Below are positions 26,102-34,837 of a stretch of DNA of 64,000 bases, in pieces. Within the stretch, counting starts at the first letter, position 1. Each line of letters opens with the position of its first letter. Both the position numbers and the translations under genes were made by a program. The stretch lies in the NCBI RefSeq assembly GCF_003944795.1, contig NZ_RWBG01000006.1:1-64000 (forward strand). Direction: 5' to 3'. Under the pieces are notes generated by a model. That model worked only from the letters and a program-made list of their open reading frames with translations, did not search any database and had not been told where the DNA came from. Origin of the DNA: Mangrovimonas spongiae. Its GTDB lineage: Bacteria; Bacteroidota; Bacteroidia; Flavobacteriales; Flavobacteriaceae.

Positions 26102-27478
26102 ATGAGTAAATACGATATTATTGTTCTAGGAAGTGGCCCAGGAGGCTACGTTACTGCTATTAGAGCATCTCAACTAGGTTTTAAAACGGCTATTGTAGAA
26201 AAAGAAAGCCTTGGTGGTGTTTGTTTAAATTGGGGATGTATTCCAACAAAAGCCTTGTTGAAATCTGCTCAAGTATTTGAATATCTTAAACATGCCGAAG
26301 ATTACGGCCTTTCTGTAAAAGAAGCCGATAAAGACTTTGATGCTGTAGTAAAACGCAGTCGTGGTGTTGCCGAAGGCATGAGTAAAGGTGTGCAATTCCT
26401 TATGAAAAAGAACAAAATAGACGTAATTGAAGGCTTTGGAAAACTTAAACCTGGTAAAAAGGTAGAAGTTGATGGTAAAGACTACAGTGCAGACCATATT
26501 ATTATTGCAACTGGAGCACGCTCTCGTGAATTACCAAGCTTACCTCAAGATGGTGAAAAAGTAATTGGATACCGCGAAGCTATGACGCTTAAAAAACAAC
26601 CTAAGAAAATGATTGTAGTGGGTTCTGGCGCCATTGGTGTAGAGTTTGCTTACTTCTATAACTCTATGGGAACCGATGTAACTATTGTTGAGTATTTACC
26701 AAATGTTGTTCCTGTTGAAGATGAAGACGTTTCAAAACAATTAGAACGTAGCTTTAAGAAAAATGGTATTAAAATCATGACTTCTGCCGAAGTTACTAAC
26801 GTAGATACCTCTGGAAAAGGTGTAAAAGCAACGGTAAAAACTAAAAAAGGCGAAGAAGTGCTTGAGGCCGATGTGGTTCTTTCTGCTGTTGGTATTAAAA
26901 CCAATATAGAAAACATAGGACTAGAAGATGTTGGTATTGTAGTTGATCGTGATAAAATTTTAGTAAACGATTACTACCAAACCAACATTCCTGGTTATTA
27001 TGCCATTGGCGATGTTACTCCAGGACAAGCTTTAGCTCACGTCGCATCTGCTGAAGGTATTCTTTGTGTTGAAAAAATTGCTAACATGCACGTAGAAGCT
27101 TTAGACTATGGTAACATTCCAGGTTGTACCTACTGCTCTCCAGAAATTGCCTCTGTTGGATTAACCGAAAAAGCTGCCAAAGAAGAAGGTTACGATATTA
27201 AAGTTGGTAAATTCCCATTCTCAGCATCAGGTAAAGCTAGTGCTGGCGGAAACAAAGATGGGTTTGTAAAAGTTATTTTCGATGCTAAATATGGTGAATG
27301 GTTAGGTTGCCACATGATTGGAGCTGGCGTTACCGATATGATTGCCGAAGCTGTTTTAGGTAGAAAATTAGAAACTACAGGACACGAAGTTTTAAAAGCC
27401 GTACATCCGCACCCTACCATGAGTGAAGCCGTTATGGAAGCTGTTGCCGATGCTTATGATGAAGTTATTCATTTATAG
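26102..27478 (+). CDS. lpdA: Dihydrolipoyl dehydrogenase
   Basis: A 458-residue flavoprotein (E3 of 2-oxoacid dehydrogenase and glycine cleavage complexes). It has the FAD site VLGSGPGGYVTAIRA, the redox disulfide GGVCLNWGCIPTK, the NAD site VVGSGAIGVEFAYFY, YAIGDVTPGQALAHVASAEG, and the C-terminal His-Glu pair in HPHPTMSEAVMEA. The usual length and all catalytic residues are present. It stands alone, so the acyltransferase components must lie elsewhere. A clear terminator follows. Confidence 0.97.
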   Translation: MSKYDIIVLGSGPGGYVTAIRASQLGFKTAIVEKESLGGVCLNWGCIPTKALLKSAQVFEYLKHAEDYGLSVKEADKDFDAVVKRSRGVAEGMSKGVQFLMKKNKIDVIEGFGKLKPGKKVEVDGKDYSADHIIIATGARSRELPSLPQDGEKVIGYREAMTLKKQPKKMIVVGSGAIGVEFAYFYNSMGTDVTIVEYLPNVVPVEDEDVSKQLERSFKKNGIKIMTSAEVTNVDTSGKGVKATVKTKKGEEVLEADVVLSAVGIKTNIENIGLEDVGIVVDRDKILVNDYYQTNIPGYYAIGDVTPGQALAHVASAEGILCVEKIANMHVEALDYGNIPGCTYCSPEIASVGLTEKAAKEEGYDIKVGKFPFSASGKASAGGNKDGFVKVIFDAKYGEWLGCHMIGAGVTDMIAEAVLGRKLETTGHEVLKAVHPHPTMSEAVMEAVADAYDEVIHL

Positions 27479-27498
27479 ATATTCTAGATATTTAGATA

Positions 27499-27530
27499 TA
27501 AAAAAGTTCCGAGTTAATCGGAACTTTTTT
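27499..27530. terminator. Terminator of lpdA (bidirectional)
   Basis: AAAAAGTTCCGA (27501-27512) and TCGGAACTTTTT (27518-27529) pair perfectly around GTTAA, with T tracts in both directions. It also lies 32 bases beyond the minus-strand aroQ stop. Confidence 0.9.
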
Positions 27531-27561
27531 GTTTTTATAACTTTTCTCAATATCTATTATT

Positions 27562-27981
27562 CTAAATAAAACTCTGAATAGCCAATTCGTAACTTTGCAA
27601 CCCAAATCCTACAATAACACCTTTTGCATGTGGTGATACGTACGATTTATGCCTAAACTCTTCCCTATCAAACGTATTCGAAATATGTACTTCTACTACA
27701 GGTGTTTCTATAGCCGCTACAGCATCACCAATACCAACCGATGTATGCGTATAAGCCGCAGCATTTAATATAATACCATCGTAAGTTCCAAAACCAGCTT
27801 GGTGTAATTTATTAATCAATTCGCCTTCTACATTAGATTGATAATGCTCTAAAGTGATTTCTGAATACTTACTTTGTATTTGCTCAAAAAACTCATTAAA
27901 CGTTAAACTGCCATAAATATTAGGTTCGCGTTTCCCTAATAAGTTTAAATTGGGGCCGTTTATAATAATGATTTTCTTCAT
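27562..27981 (-). CDS. aroQ: Type II 3-dehydroquinate dehydratase
   Basis: A 139-residue enzyme of usual length when started at ATG 27981 (MKKIIIINGPNLNLLGKREP); a longer frame up to 28068 crosses a terminator. It dehydrates 3-dehydroquinate in the shikimate pathway. Visible residues are the catalytic Tyr in REPNIYG, NAAAYTHTSVGIGDAV, and EVHISNTFDREEFRHKS with the catalytic His. The preceding gene's terminator lies just upstream, so aroQ probably has its own promoter or relies on read-through. Confidence 0.95.
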   Translation of the reverse strand: MKKIIIINGPNLNLLGKREPNIYGSLTFNEFFEQIQSKYSEITLEHYQSNVEGELINKLHQAGFGTYDGIILNAAAYTHTSVGIGDAVAAIETPVVEVHISNTFDREEFRHKSYVSPHAKGVIVGFGLQSYELAIQSFI

Positions 27982-27994
27982 AATGTAAATGTAT

Positions 27995-28024
27995 AAAAAA
28001 AGAGCAGAAAACCTCTGCCCTTTT
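27995..28024 (-). terminator. Terminator of the outer-membrane barrel gene
   Basis: Minus-strand arms AAAGGGCAG and CTGCTCTTT pair with one wobble and run into seven T residues. It lies between the stop at 28049 and the aroQ start at 27981. Confidence 0.75.
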
Positions 28025-28048
28025 AAATATGTATTCGTTAAGTATATA

Positions 28049-28582
28049 TTAGAAGCTAAACATAGCACCTACACTTAATATACCATAGTTCCAGTCAACG
28101 CTACTACGATAAACATTTGATCCGTTATAATATACATTATCGTAACTTGACCTTACACCTCTATAAGACGCGTTTAATTGAATCATATCGTTTATGTTAT
28201 ACCCAAACATTGGGCGGTAGTAAAAGCCACCATCGTTGCCATCGTTAATTCCTAAAGCGTACCCTAAGTCTAACCCAACAGTGAACATCTCGTTAATATA
28301 AAAACGTCCTGCTCCCGCAATAGGGATAAATTGGGTATCATCATAGTCTAAACCATAATAAGTATCTCCAAAAGAATGCGAATATCCTGTTGCTGGACCT
28401 ACACTAAATTTCTCATTAATGGCAAATTGATATGTCACATCAAATCCAGCAGAAAAGGTTGCTACATCACCGCCATCGGAAACAGGTAACCCAATAAATG
28501 GCCCAACACTAATACCTTCTTGGGCATTCATTCCTAAAGTTAAAGCTAAAACAGCGATAACCGATAAAAACACTTTTTTCAT
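28049..28582 (-). CDS. Outer-membrane beta-barrel protein
   Basis: A 177-residue protein starting at ATG 28582, which opens a signal peptide ending in LGMNAQ; frames extending to 28681 would put 33 unlikely residues before it. The mature part alternates short amphipathic strands and ends SVGAMFSF, the C-terminal aromatic pattern of barrels. It is Gly/Tyr/Asp rich (YGLDYDDTQF, SYDNVYYNGSNVY). Its size suggests eight strands. Specific function unknown. Confidence 0.82.
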   Translation of the reverse strand: MKKVFLSVIAVLALTLGMNAQEGISVGPFIGLPVSDGGDVATFSAGFDVTYQFAINEKFSVGPATGYSHSFGDTYYGLDYDDTQFIPIAGAGRFYINEMFTVGLDLGYALGINDGNDGGFYYRPMFGYNINDMIQLNASYRGVRSSYDNVYYNGSNVYRSSVDWNYGILSVGAMFSF

Positions 28583-28679
28583 AATAGTTAAGTTTTTAAA
28601 TTGATTAATACGGAGGTAATTTAGTAAAAATTTTAGACTTCGCCATATCAAGCCATAAAATAGCTTGGTATATAAAAAC

Positions 28680-28705
28680 AAAAAGCCGAAGCAGTTGCTT
28701 CGGCT
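28680..28705 (-). terminator. Terminator of the porin-like gene
   Basis: AGCCGAAGC (28684-28692) and GCTTCGGCT (28697-28705) pair perfectly around 4 bases; the plus-strand A run on the left forms the T tail on the minus strand. Confidence 0.9.
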
Positions 28706-28734
28706 CTAATTGTATATTATACAATATCTTAATC

Positions 28735-29319
28735 TTAGAACATGTATCCTACAGAAAGCTGGATTACACCATTAGAGATATTATTATCATCAGAATTAGG
28801 ACCATCATATACATTTGATAGACCTAAGTTATAACGACCATTAAAAAATAGTCCCATATCCATTTTGTAACCTAATCCAAAGTTAATACCAAAATCGATA
28901 GTACTTAAATCGTCTATATCAGCTGATTCTGATTCTCCATTAAATTCTGCTTTTGCTTTAGAATCTACTAAGAAACCTACTTGTGGACCAGCCTCAATAC
29001 TAAATCCTTCTATAGGGAAAAATTTGGCCATTACAGGAACGTTAATATAACTTAAATTGTATTTAAGTTCTAAATCACCATCTTCCCATTTTGTACCTTG
29101 AGTAGAGAACAATAATTCAGGCTGTAAAGCAAATTTATCATTAAATTTAATTTCAGCAACACCACCAACATGAAATCCTACTTTCATATCGTTGTCTTCT
29201 ACATCACCATTTAAGGTTGCAAAGTTAACACCAGCTTTAGCTCCAAAGCTAAATTCTTGTGCCATAACACCAGTAAATCCAAATACTGCAATTGCAGCAG
29301 ATAAAATTAATTTTTTCAT
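28735..29319 (-). CDS. Porin family outer-membrane beta-barrel protein
   Basis: A 194-residue protein with a signal peptide ending in TGVMAQ and an eight-strand-type barrel of the PorT/OMP_b-brl class: SFGAKAGVNFATLNGD, KVGFHVGGVAEIKFND, FALQPELLFSTQG, INVPVMAKFFP, AGPQVGFLVDSKAK and the final GVIQLSVGYMF. Such proteins are common in Bacteroidota and their roles are mostly unknown. It and the neighbouring barrel gene downstream are separated by a strong terminator, so they are independent units. Confidence 0.88.
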   Translation of the reverse strand: MKKLILSAAIAVFGFTGVMAQEFSFGAKAGVNFATLNGDVEDNDMKVGFHVGGVAEIKFNDKFALQPELLFSTQGTKWEDGDLELKYNLSYINVPVMAKFFPIEGFSIEAGPQVGFLVDSKAKAEFNGESESADIDDLSTIDFGINFGLGYKMDMGLFFNGRYNLGLSNVYDGPNSDDNNISNGVIQLSVGYMF

Positions 29320-29512
29320 AATTGTTTAAGTTTTTTAAATTGGTGCTGCAAACTAAATACTTTTTTTTTAATTATTAACAATCAAATTTATAAATAATTA
29401 ACCATAAAAATATAAAATACTGAAAATCAGATATTTATTTAAAAATAAATGTTCTTTAAATTGTTAAAAACTTAAAAATCAAACGCTTAAAATGTAATTT
29501 TACTTATTAATT

Positions 29513-30409
29513 ATGACGTGGAACCAAGCCATAAAAGATTATAAACTGTATTTAAAAATAGAACGTGGGTTATCTAATAACTCTATTGTTAATTATGGTT
29601 TGGATGTTGAAAAGCTAGTCAACTACCTAGACAACAATAACATAATAATCTCACCTATACAAATAGAGAGCGAAACCATTCAAGGTTTTATTTATCAATC
29701 GGCTAAATCGGTTAACGCAAGGTCACAATCGCGTTTAATTTCTGGATTACGAGGCTTTTTTAATTATTTAATTTTTGAAGATTACAGAACAACCAATCCG
29801 TTAGAGCTTATCGAATCACCTAAAATTGGCAGAAAACTACCTAATACGCTCTCTGAAGACGAGATAAATCAATTAATTGCTGCTATAGATTTAAGCAAAC
29901 CCGAAGGCGAACGTAACCGCGCAATGTTAGAAACCTTATATAGTTGTGGCCTGCGTGTAAGCGAATTAACTGGTTTAAAGCTATCGGATTTATTTTTTGA
30001 TGAAGGCTTTATAAAAGTTACTGGGAAAGGCGATAAACAACGTTTTGTACCTATTGTTCCCTCTACGCAAAAATATATTACAATATATAGAAAAGAGGTA
30101 AGATCTCATCAAAAAATACAACCTAGCTTTGAAGACACCTTATTTTTAAACCGCCGTGGTAAACAGCTTACACGCGCCATGATTTTTACTATTATAAAAC
30201 GATTGACGGAAAAAATAGGACTTAAAAAAAGTATCTCACCACATACGTTTAGACATTCGTTTGCCACACATTTACTGGAAAATGGTGCCGATTTACGAGC
30301 TATACAACAAATGTTGGGTCATGAAAGTATTACCACTACCGAAATTTATATGCATATAGAAAAAGGCCACTTACAGGATATTGTAGAAACGTTTCATCCA
30401 AGAAAATAA
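29513..30409 (+). CDS. xerD: Tyrosine recombinase XerD
   Basis: A 298-residue recombinase of the housekeeping XerC/D size. The N-terminal SAM-like domain (about 1-95) is followed by the catalytic domain with arginine in YSCGLRVSELTGL, lysine in KVTGKGDKQR, HTFRHSFATHLLENGADLRAIQ (quoted in part: HTFRHSFATHLL), the second His in QMLGHESITTTEIY and the nucleophile Tyr in IYMHIEKG. It resolves chromosome dimers at dif near the terminus. Neighbouring genes are housekeeping, so there is no sign of an integrative element. Confidence 0.95.
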   Translation: MTWNQAIKDYKLYLKIERGLSNNSIVNYGLDVEKLVNYLDNNNIIISPIQIESETIQGFIYQSAKSVNARSQSRLISGLRGFFNYLIFEDYRTTNPLELIESPKIGRKLPNTLSEDEINQLIAAIDLSKPEGERNRAMLETLYSCGLRVSELTGLKLSDLFFDEGFIKVTGKGDKQRFVPIVPSTQKYITIYRKEVRSHQKIQPSFEDTLFLNRRGKQLTRAMIFTIIKRLTEKIGLKKSISPHTFRHSFATHLLENGADLRAIQQMLGHESITTTEIYMHIEKGHLQDIVETFHPRK

Positions 30410-30413
30410 AAAC

Positions 30414-30534
30414 CCGTTTAAAAAGTTGAATATGTGTGTCATTCTGAACTTGTTTCAGAATCCCTCTAGAAGATTACTAATCTTTATGAGAACCTGAAAC
30501 AAGTTCAGGTTGACAAAAAGAACTTTTTAAGCGG
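30414..30534. repeat. Dispersed composite palindromic repeat, copy 1
   Basis: The inner element (30437-30515) starts TGTCATTCTGAACTTGTTTC and ends AAGTTCAGGTTGACA; its two ends are imperfect reverse complements, each with a small inner palindrome (TTCTGAA...TTTCAGAA). It is flanked by an outer inverted repeat, CCGTTTAAAAAGTT (30414-30427) and AACTTTTTAAGCGG (30521-30534), which looks like the two arms of a terminator stem. The whole lies between xerD and the convergent rny gene. A related copy is at 57151-57307. Confidence 0.85.
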
Positions 30535-30547
30535 ATTTTATATGCTT

Positions 30548-32122
30548 TTACTTCGCGATATTGATAGCTCTTGTTTCACGAATTACTGTAATTTTTACTT
30601 GTCCTGGATACGTCATATCGGTTTGAATTTTTTGCGATATGTTAAATGATAATTCTGATGCTTTTTGGTCGTCTACTTTATCACTTTCTACAATAACACG
30701 TAATTCACGTCCCGCTTGAATAGCATAAGCTTTCTTTACGCCGTTAAATCCAAAGGCAATGTCTTCTAAGTCTTTTAAACGCTGAATATAGCTATCTAAC
30801 ACTTGACGTCTGGCTCCTGGTCTGGCTCCTGAAATAGCATCGCACACTTGAACTATTGGTGCTAGTAACGATTTCATTTCAATTTCGTCGTGATGCGCTC
30901 CAATAGCGTTACAAACGTCGGCTTTTTCACCATATTTTTCGGCCCATTGCATACCAAGGATAGCGTGTGGTGTTTCCATATCGGTTTCGGCATCTGGTAC
31001 TTTCCCAATATCATGTAACAATCCGGCACGTTTTGCTAATTTAGGGTTTAAACCTAATTCGGCAGCCATAACGCCACATAGTTTTGCGACTTCTCGCGAG
31101 TGCTGTAATAGGTTTTGGCCGTAAGATGAACGATATTTCATACGTCCTACAGTTTTTACTAATTCCGGGTGTAGATTATGAATACCTAAATCTATGATAG
31201 TACGCTTACCTACTTCAATAATTTCTTGTTCTATTTGCTTTTTGGTCTTCTTTACCACTTCTTCAATTCTTGCAGGGTGAATTCTTCCGTCGGTAACTAA
31301 TTTGTGTAGTGATAATCTAGCAATTTCACGTCTTACAGAATCGAAACAAGAAAGAATAATGGCTTCTGGAGTATCATCAACAATAATTTCTACACCAGTA
31401 GCGGCTTCAATAGCGCGAATGTTTCGACCTTCACGACCAATAATACGGCCTTTTACATCGTCCGATTCAATATTAAATACAGACACACAATTATCGATAG
31501 CTTCTTCTGTTCCTACACGCTGAATGGTATTAATAATAACTTTTTTGGCTTCTTGTTGTGCCGTAAGTTTTGCATCTTCTAAAGTAGATTGAATATAAGC
31601 CATAGCATCGTTTTTAGCTTCGCCTTTCAGCGATTCTACTAATTGTGTTTTGGCTTCATCGGCAGATAAACTAGAGATAACTTCTAGCTGTTGCACCTGA
31701 CTTTTATGTAGTCTATCTATTTCTTCTTGTTTCTTGTCAAGAATTTCTAATCTATGGTTATAGTCCTTTATTTTATCTTCAAGACTTTGGTTAAGTTTTT
31801 TATTTTTTGAAAGCTCGCTTGATACTTGAGATTCTTTATCTCGTGTGCGTTTTTCGGCATCGGCCATTTTTTTATCGCGAGACATGATCACTTTTTCATG
31901 TTCGGATTTTAGTTCTATAAACTTTTCTTTGGCCTGAAGTATTTTGTCTTTTTTTATTGACTCGCCTTCGCTTTTGGCTTCTTTTACAATGCTTGCCGCT
32001 GTTTTTTCGGCTTCTGTTACAAGCTTTGATGCATTTTTCTTTTCAATGGTTTTGGCTATGATAAATCCTACGATTATACCTAGCAAAACACCTCCTACAA
32101 GTAATATAATTGGGTTGTCCAT
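30548..32122 (-). CDS. rny: Ribonuclease Y
   Basis: A 524-residue membrane-anchored endoribonuclease. The N-terminal membrane segment ([20 protein letters not shown]) is followed by a long coiled coil (about 30-200), a KH domain ([21 protein letters not shown], in part [18 protein letters not shown]) and an HD domain with [22 protein letters not shown] and [11 protein letters not shown]. It starts mRNA decay at the membrane. It follows the 6S RNA and zapA on the same strand. Confidence 0.97.
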   Translation of the reverse strand: MDNPIILLVGGVLLGIIVGFIIAKTIEKKNASKLVTEAEKTAASIVKEAKSEGESIKKDKILQAKEKFIELKSEHEKVIMSRDKKMADAEKRTRDKESQVSSELSKNKKLNQSLEDKIKDYNHRLEILDKKQEEIDRLHKSQVQQLEVISSLSADEAKTQLVESLKGEAKNDAMAYIQSTLEDAKLTAQQEAKKVIINTIQRVGTEEAIDNCVSVFNIESDDVKGRIIGREGRNIRAIEAATGVEIIVDDTPEAIILSCFDSVRREIARLSLHKLVTDGRIHPARIEEVVKKTKKQIEQEIIEVGKRTIIDLGIHNLHPELVKTVGRMKYRSSYGQNLLQHSREVAKLCGVMAAELGLNPKLAKRAGLLHDIGKVPDAETDMETPHAILGMQWAEKYGEKADVCNAIGAHHDEIEMKSLLAPIVQVCDAISGARPGARRQVLDSYIQRLKDLEDIAFGFNGVKKAYAIQAGRELRVIVESDKVDDQKASELSFNISQKIQTDMTYPGQVKITVIRETRAINIAK

Positions 32123-32147
32123 AATGGGTTTAGTTGTTTATATATAT

Positions 32148-32318
32148 AAAAAAAGCCTACATCGATTTTGTGTTTTGAATAAAACTCCTTAAATACAAGT
32201 TTAGGACTAACAAGCTGATCAAGAATCTATTCTAAGATAGCGCGCTTTAACAACTTAGACTCATCCTTTTTAAAGAATTCCTGTTGAGTTTACCAAAAAA
32301 AATAATCAATGTAGGCAG
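32148..32318 (-). ncRNA. ssrS: Probable 6S RNA
   Basis: In the gap between zapA and rny, minus-strand GCCTACATTGAT (32305-32316) pairs with ATCGATGTAGGC (32155-32166), closing a transcript of about 165 bases. Inside, AAACTC pairs with GAGTTT and CTTTAAA with TTTAAGG, giving one long, interrupted rod, and the 3' end runs into seven or eight T residues. A rod with internal loops located beside zapA is the usual setting of 6S RNA, which binds the sigma-70 holoenzyme. The call rests on structure and context; no conserved 6S loop sequence was verified. Confidence 0.7.
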
Positions 32319-32342
32319 TAACCTTATTTATTTTTAAGAACG

Positions 32343-32636
32343 TTAAGAGTTTAAATGCTCCAGAAGTATATTGTTTAAAGCTTCTAACTTCTCTTCAACA
32401 TGCTCTGTGGCATTATCTTTATCTATTGTTTTTTGTTCCACTTGAGATGCAAATTGTAAGGCGCACATGGCTAATACATCTTGTTTATCTCTAACGGAAT
32501 AACTTTGCTCAAATTGTTTAATCATGGTTTCAATCTTTTTGGCTGCTTTACGCAAACCTTCTTCTTGATTGGGCTGAATAGTTAAAGGATATACCCTGTT
32601 AGCTATGGATATTTTAATTTTTAACTTATCAGACAT
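32343..32636 (-). CDS. zapA: Cell division protein ZapA
   Basis: A 97-residue protein with the ZapA N-terminal strand pattern (LKIKISIANRVYPLTIQPNQ) and a long C-terminal helix (EGLRKAAKKIETMIKQFEQS, then DVLAMCALQFASQVEQK). ZapA bundles FtsZ filaments at the division ring. It lies 19 bases after the coiled-coil gene, and the two probably form one transcript that continues toward the 6S RNA. Confidence 0.9.
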   Translation of the reverse strand: MSDKLKIKISIANRVYPLTIQPNQEEGLRKAAKKIETMIKQFEQSYSVRDKQDVLAMCALQFASQVEQKTIDKDNATEHVEEKLEALNNILLEHLNS

Positions 32637-32655
32637 AGGTTAATTAAACTTAGCA

Positions 32656-32946
32656 TTATTGGGAGAGTTCGGCTATACAATAGTCTATTTCTCGTATTAA
32701 TGCATTTATTTTGAGCTTAGTTTCTCTTTTACTGTCGTCACTACCAAGTATTGTATTTGCTACTTTTAAAGCTTCGTATTTTTCTTCCCACTCTGCAGTA
32801 AGCTGCTTTTGGTTTTGAAGCTGTTTTTGAGTTGATTGCAGCTCTTGTTGTATGCTTAAATTAGCTTGTTTTAACTCTTCAATTTTATTAACTGCCTTAT
32901 TAATTTGGGCGTCAAGAGTAGCAACAAGGGTTTCAATTTTACTCAT
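32656..32946 (-). CDS. Small coiled-coil protein upstream of zapA
   Basis: A 96-residue protein starting at ATG 32946; a longer frame to 33030 is refused because the promoter at 32971-33001 lies inside it. Nearly the entire length is predicted coiled coil (LDAQINKAVNKIEELKQANL, LQSTQKQLQNQKQLTAEWEEKY), with a short C-terminal helix pair (KINALIREIDYCIAEL). Its place before zapA suggests a divisome helper in the manner of ZapB, but I see no decisive motif. Confidence 0.8.
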   Translation of the reverse strand: MSKIETLVATLDAQINKAVNKIEELKQANLSIQQELQSTQKQLQNQKQLTAEWEEKYEALKVANTILGSDDSKRETKLKINALIREIDYCIAELSQ

Positions 32947-32970
32947 CAGCAATACATAATACTTATCATA

Positions 32971-33001
32971 CAAAGTTAAGATACCTCTCCTAAAATTACA
33001 A
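32971..33001 (-). promoter_or_regulatory. Predicted promoter of the coiled-coil/zapA operon
   Basis: Minus-strand TTG (32999-33001), 20 bases, then TAACTTTG (32971-32978), matching the Bacteroidota pattern; the start codon at 32946 follows 25 bases later. Confidence 0.7.
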
Positions 33002-33080
33002 TTGTTTTTAAATAAATTTTGTATTTTCACGTTATTATACCCTCCTTGTACCTTAAAAATTTCTAGCGTTTGATTTGCCT

Positions 33081-33110
33081 TTGCAAATCCTAATCAAATT
33101 AATATTTTAG
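33081..33110 (+). promoter_or_regulatory. Predicted promoter of the M23 peptidase gene
   Basis: TTG (33081-33083), 19 bases, then TATTTTAG (33103-33110), one base off TAnnTTTG. The start codon at 33132 follows 21 bases later. Confidence 0.6.
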
Positions 33111-33131
33111 CAATTCGATATTACAAGCTTT

Positions 33132-34826
33132 ATGCAGAAGACCTTTTTATTATTTTTATTATTACCAACGTTATTTTTTGCCCAAAACTCAAGTCCTTAC
33201 CCTGACGATTATTTTAGGCACCCGTTAGATGTTACCCTTGTGTTATCGGGAACTTTTGCCGAGTTACGCTCAAATCATTTTCACTCTGGACTTGATATAA
33301 AAACACAACAAAGAGAAGGTTTAAAAGTTTATGCTGCTGCAAGTGGTTATGTAAGTAGAATTAAAATACAGCATTATGGCTACGGGAAAGCGCTATACAT
33401 TACACACCCTAATGGGTATACCACTGTTTATGCACATTTACAAAAGTTTAGTCCTAAAATTGAAGCTTACATTAAAAAAGCACAGTACGATAAAGAATCG
33501 TTTGAAATTGAAGTTTTCCCAAAAACTAGCGATTTATTAGTTGAACAAGGCGATGTTATTGCTTACAGTGGCAACACTGGCGGGTCTGGTGGGCCACATT
33601 TACATTTTGAAATTAGAGACAATTTAGAGCGCCCTATTAACCCGCTACTCTTTGGCATGGATGTTAAGGATACGACAAAACCCATGATTAAAAGTTTATT
33701 TGTTTACCCTATTGGCGATAATGCGCATGTTAATAATTCTAACGATAAACAAAAATTACGCCTTAGGGCTTTAGGTAATGGCGATTACACCACCGAAAAA
33801 ATTGAAGCTTTTGGCAAGCTTGGGTTTGCCATTGAAACTAATGACAGACAGGACTTAGCTTACAATAATAATGGGGTTTACAACATTCAATCATTTTTTA
33901 ACGGATTTAAAAAAATTGATATTGATTTTAGACGGTTTTCATTTTCCGAAACCAGACACCTTAATAGGTTAATAGATTACAAATATTATAAGACCCATAA
34001 AGATAGACTGCAAAAACTATTCATTGAAAAAAACAATCCGTTAAGCCTATATAAAGAAGCCGACAATAATGGCTACTTAATAATTGAAGACAGCACAGCA
34101 TCGGTATATAAAATTCGTGTAAAAGATTACCACGAAAACGATAGTTGGGTTACCATTAATATTAAAGGAAAAAAGGAAGAAGATATAAGAAAAGAGCCCA
34201 TTAAAGAGACACATTATTATATTTATGCCAATAAGCAGAATGAAATCCTCCATAACAACATTTCTATAAATTTTCCTCAAGACACGTTTTACGATGACTT
34301 TTTCTTAGACTTTTCGGCAAGTAATGACACTATTCAATTACACGATGATATTATTCCTGCTAAAAAATATTTCACAATTACATACGATACATCTTCCTTA
34401 AAGCAAGACGATTTAAACCAACTATACATTGCACGATTAGTAGGCTATAACGATTACCCTTTATATTCTAAAACATACAAAGAAACCGGAAAAATTTATA
34501 CGAGAACGAGAACTTTAGGAAAATATGCCTTAGCCATAGATGATGAAAACCCAACCATAACCCCAACAAATTTTACCGATGGCAAGTGGCTAAGTAAATA
34601 CCGCTACTTAAAATTAAAAATTGACGATAAAGGATCCGGAATTTCTAATTACAGAGCTACCGTAAACGGTAAATGGATTTTAATGGAGTACGATTATAAA
34701 ACAGACAGTTTAGTTCATGACTTTAAAGACGGCATGATAACAGAGACTAAAAATAAATTAAAGGTAATTGTAACTGATAATGTAGGAAATAGTTCTACAT
34801 TTGAAGCTACATTCTATAGAAAATAA
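33132..34826 (+). CDS. M23 family metallopeptidase (LytM-type)
   Basis: A 564-residue exported protein (signal peptide ending in LFFAQ). The LytM domain is at about residues 30-185: HFHSGLDI supplies the first zinc His and Asp, and GGPHLHFEIRD the HxH motif; YTTVYAHLQKF lies between. The C-terminal 370 residues are beta-rich and end in a segment with KSKYRYLKLKIDDKGSGISNYRATVNG-like strands (DDKGSGISNYRATVNGKW). Family members cut peptidoglycan cross-links. The following TonB-receptor gene starts 11 bases later. Confidence 0.93.
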   Translation: MQKTFLLFLLLPTLFFAQNSSPYPDDYFRHPLDVTLVLSGTFAELRSNHFHSGLDIKTQQREGLKVYAAASGYVSRIKIQHYGYGKALYITHPNGYTTVYAHLQKFSPKIEAYIKKAQYDKESFEIEVFPKTSDLLVEQGDVIAYSGNTGGSGGPHLHFEIRDNLERPINPLLFGMDVKDTTKPMIKSLFVYPIGDNAHVNNSNDKQKLRLRALGNGDYTTEKIEAFGKLGFAIETNDRQDLAYNNNGVYNIQSFFNGFKKIDIDFRRFSFSETRHLNRLIDYKYYKTHKDRLQKLFIEKNNPLSLYKEADNNGYLIIEDSTASVYKIRVKDYHENDSWVTINIKGKKEEDIRKEPIKETHYYIYANKQNEILHNNISINFPQDTFYDDFFLDFSASNDTIQLHDDIIPAKKYFTITYDTSSLKQDDLNQLYIARLVGYNDYPLYSKTYKETGKIYTRTRTLGKYALAIDDENPTITPTNFTDGKWLSKYRYLKLKIDDKGSGISNYRATVNGKWILMEYDYKTDSLVHDFKDGMITETKNKLKVIVTDNVGNSSTFEATFYRK

Positions 34827-34837
34827 AAAACAATCCC

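Noticed and set aside
26225-26916. Long minus-strand frames within lpdA
   Set aside because: No protein features. They are a by-product of codon use in a highly conserved gene.
27982-28068. N-terminal extension of AroQ
   Set aside because: It spans a terminator and part of the upstream gene, and the family start is MKKIIIINGPN.
29513-30409. XerD-like recombinase as integrase of a genomic island
   Set aside because: Length and motifs are those of housekeeping XerD, neighbours are conserved housekeeping genes, and no att-type direct repeats or tRNA target were seen.
32947-33030. N-terminal extension of the coiled-coil protein
   Set aside because: It contains a consensus promoter for the gene, and the added residues have no coiled-coil character.
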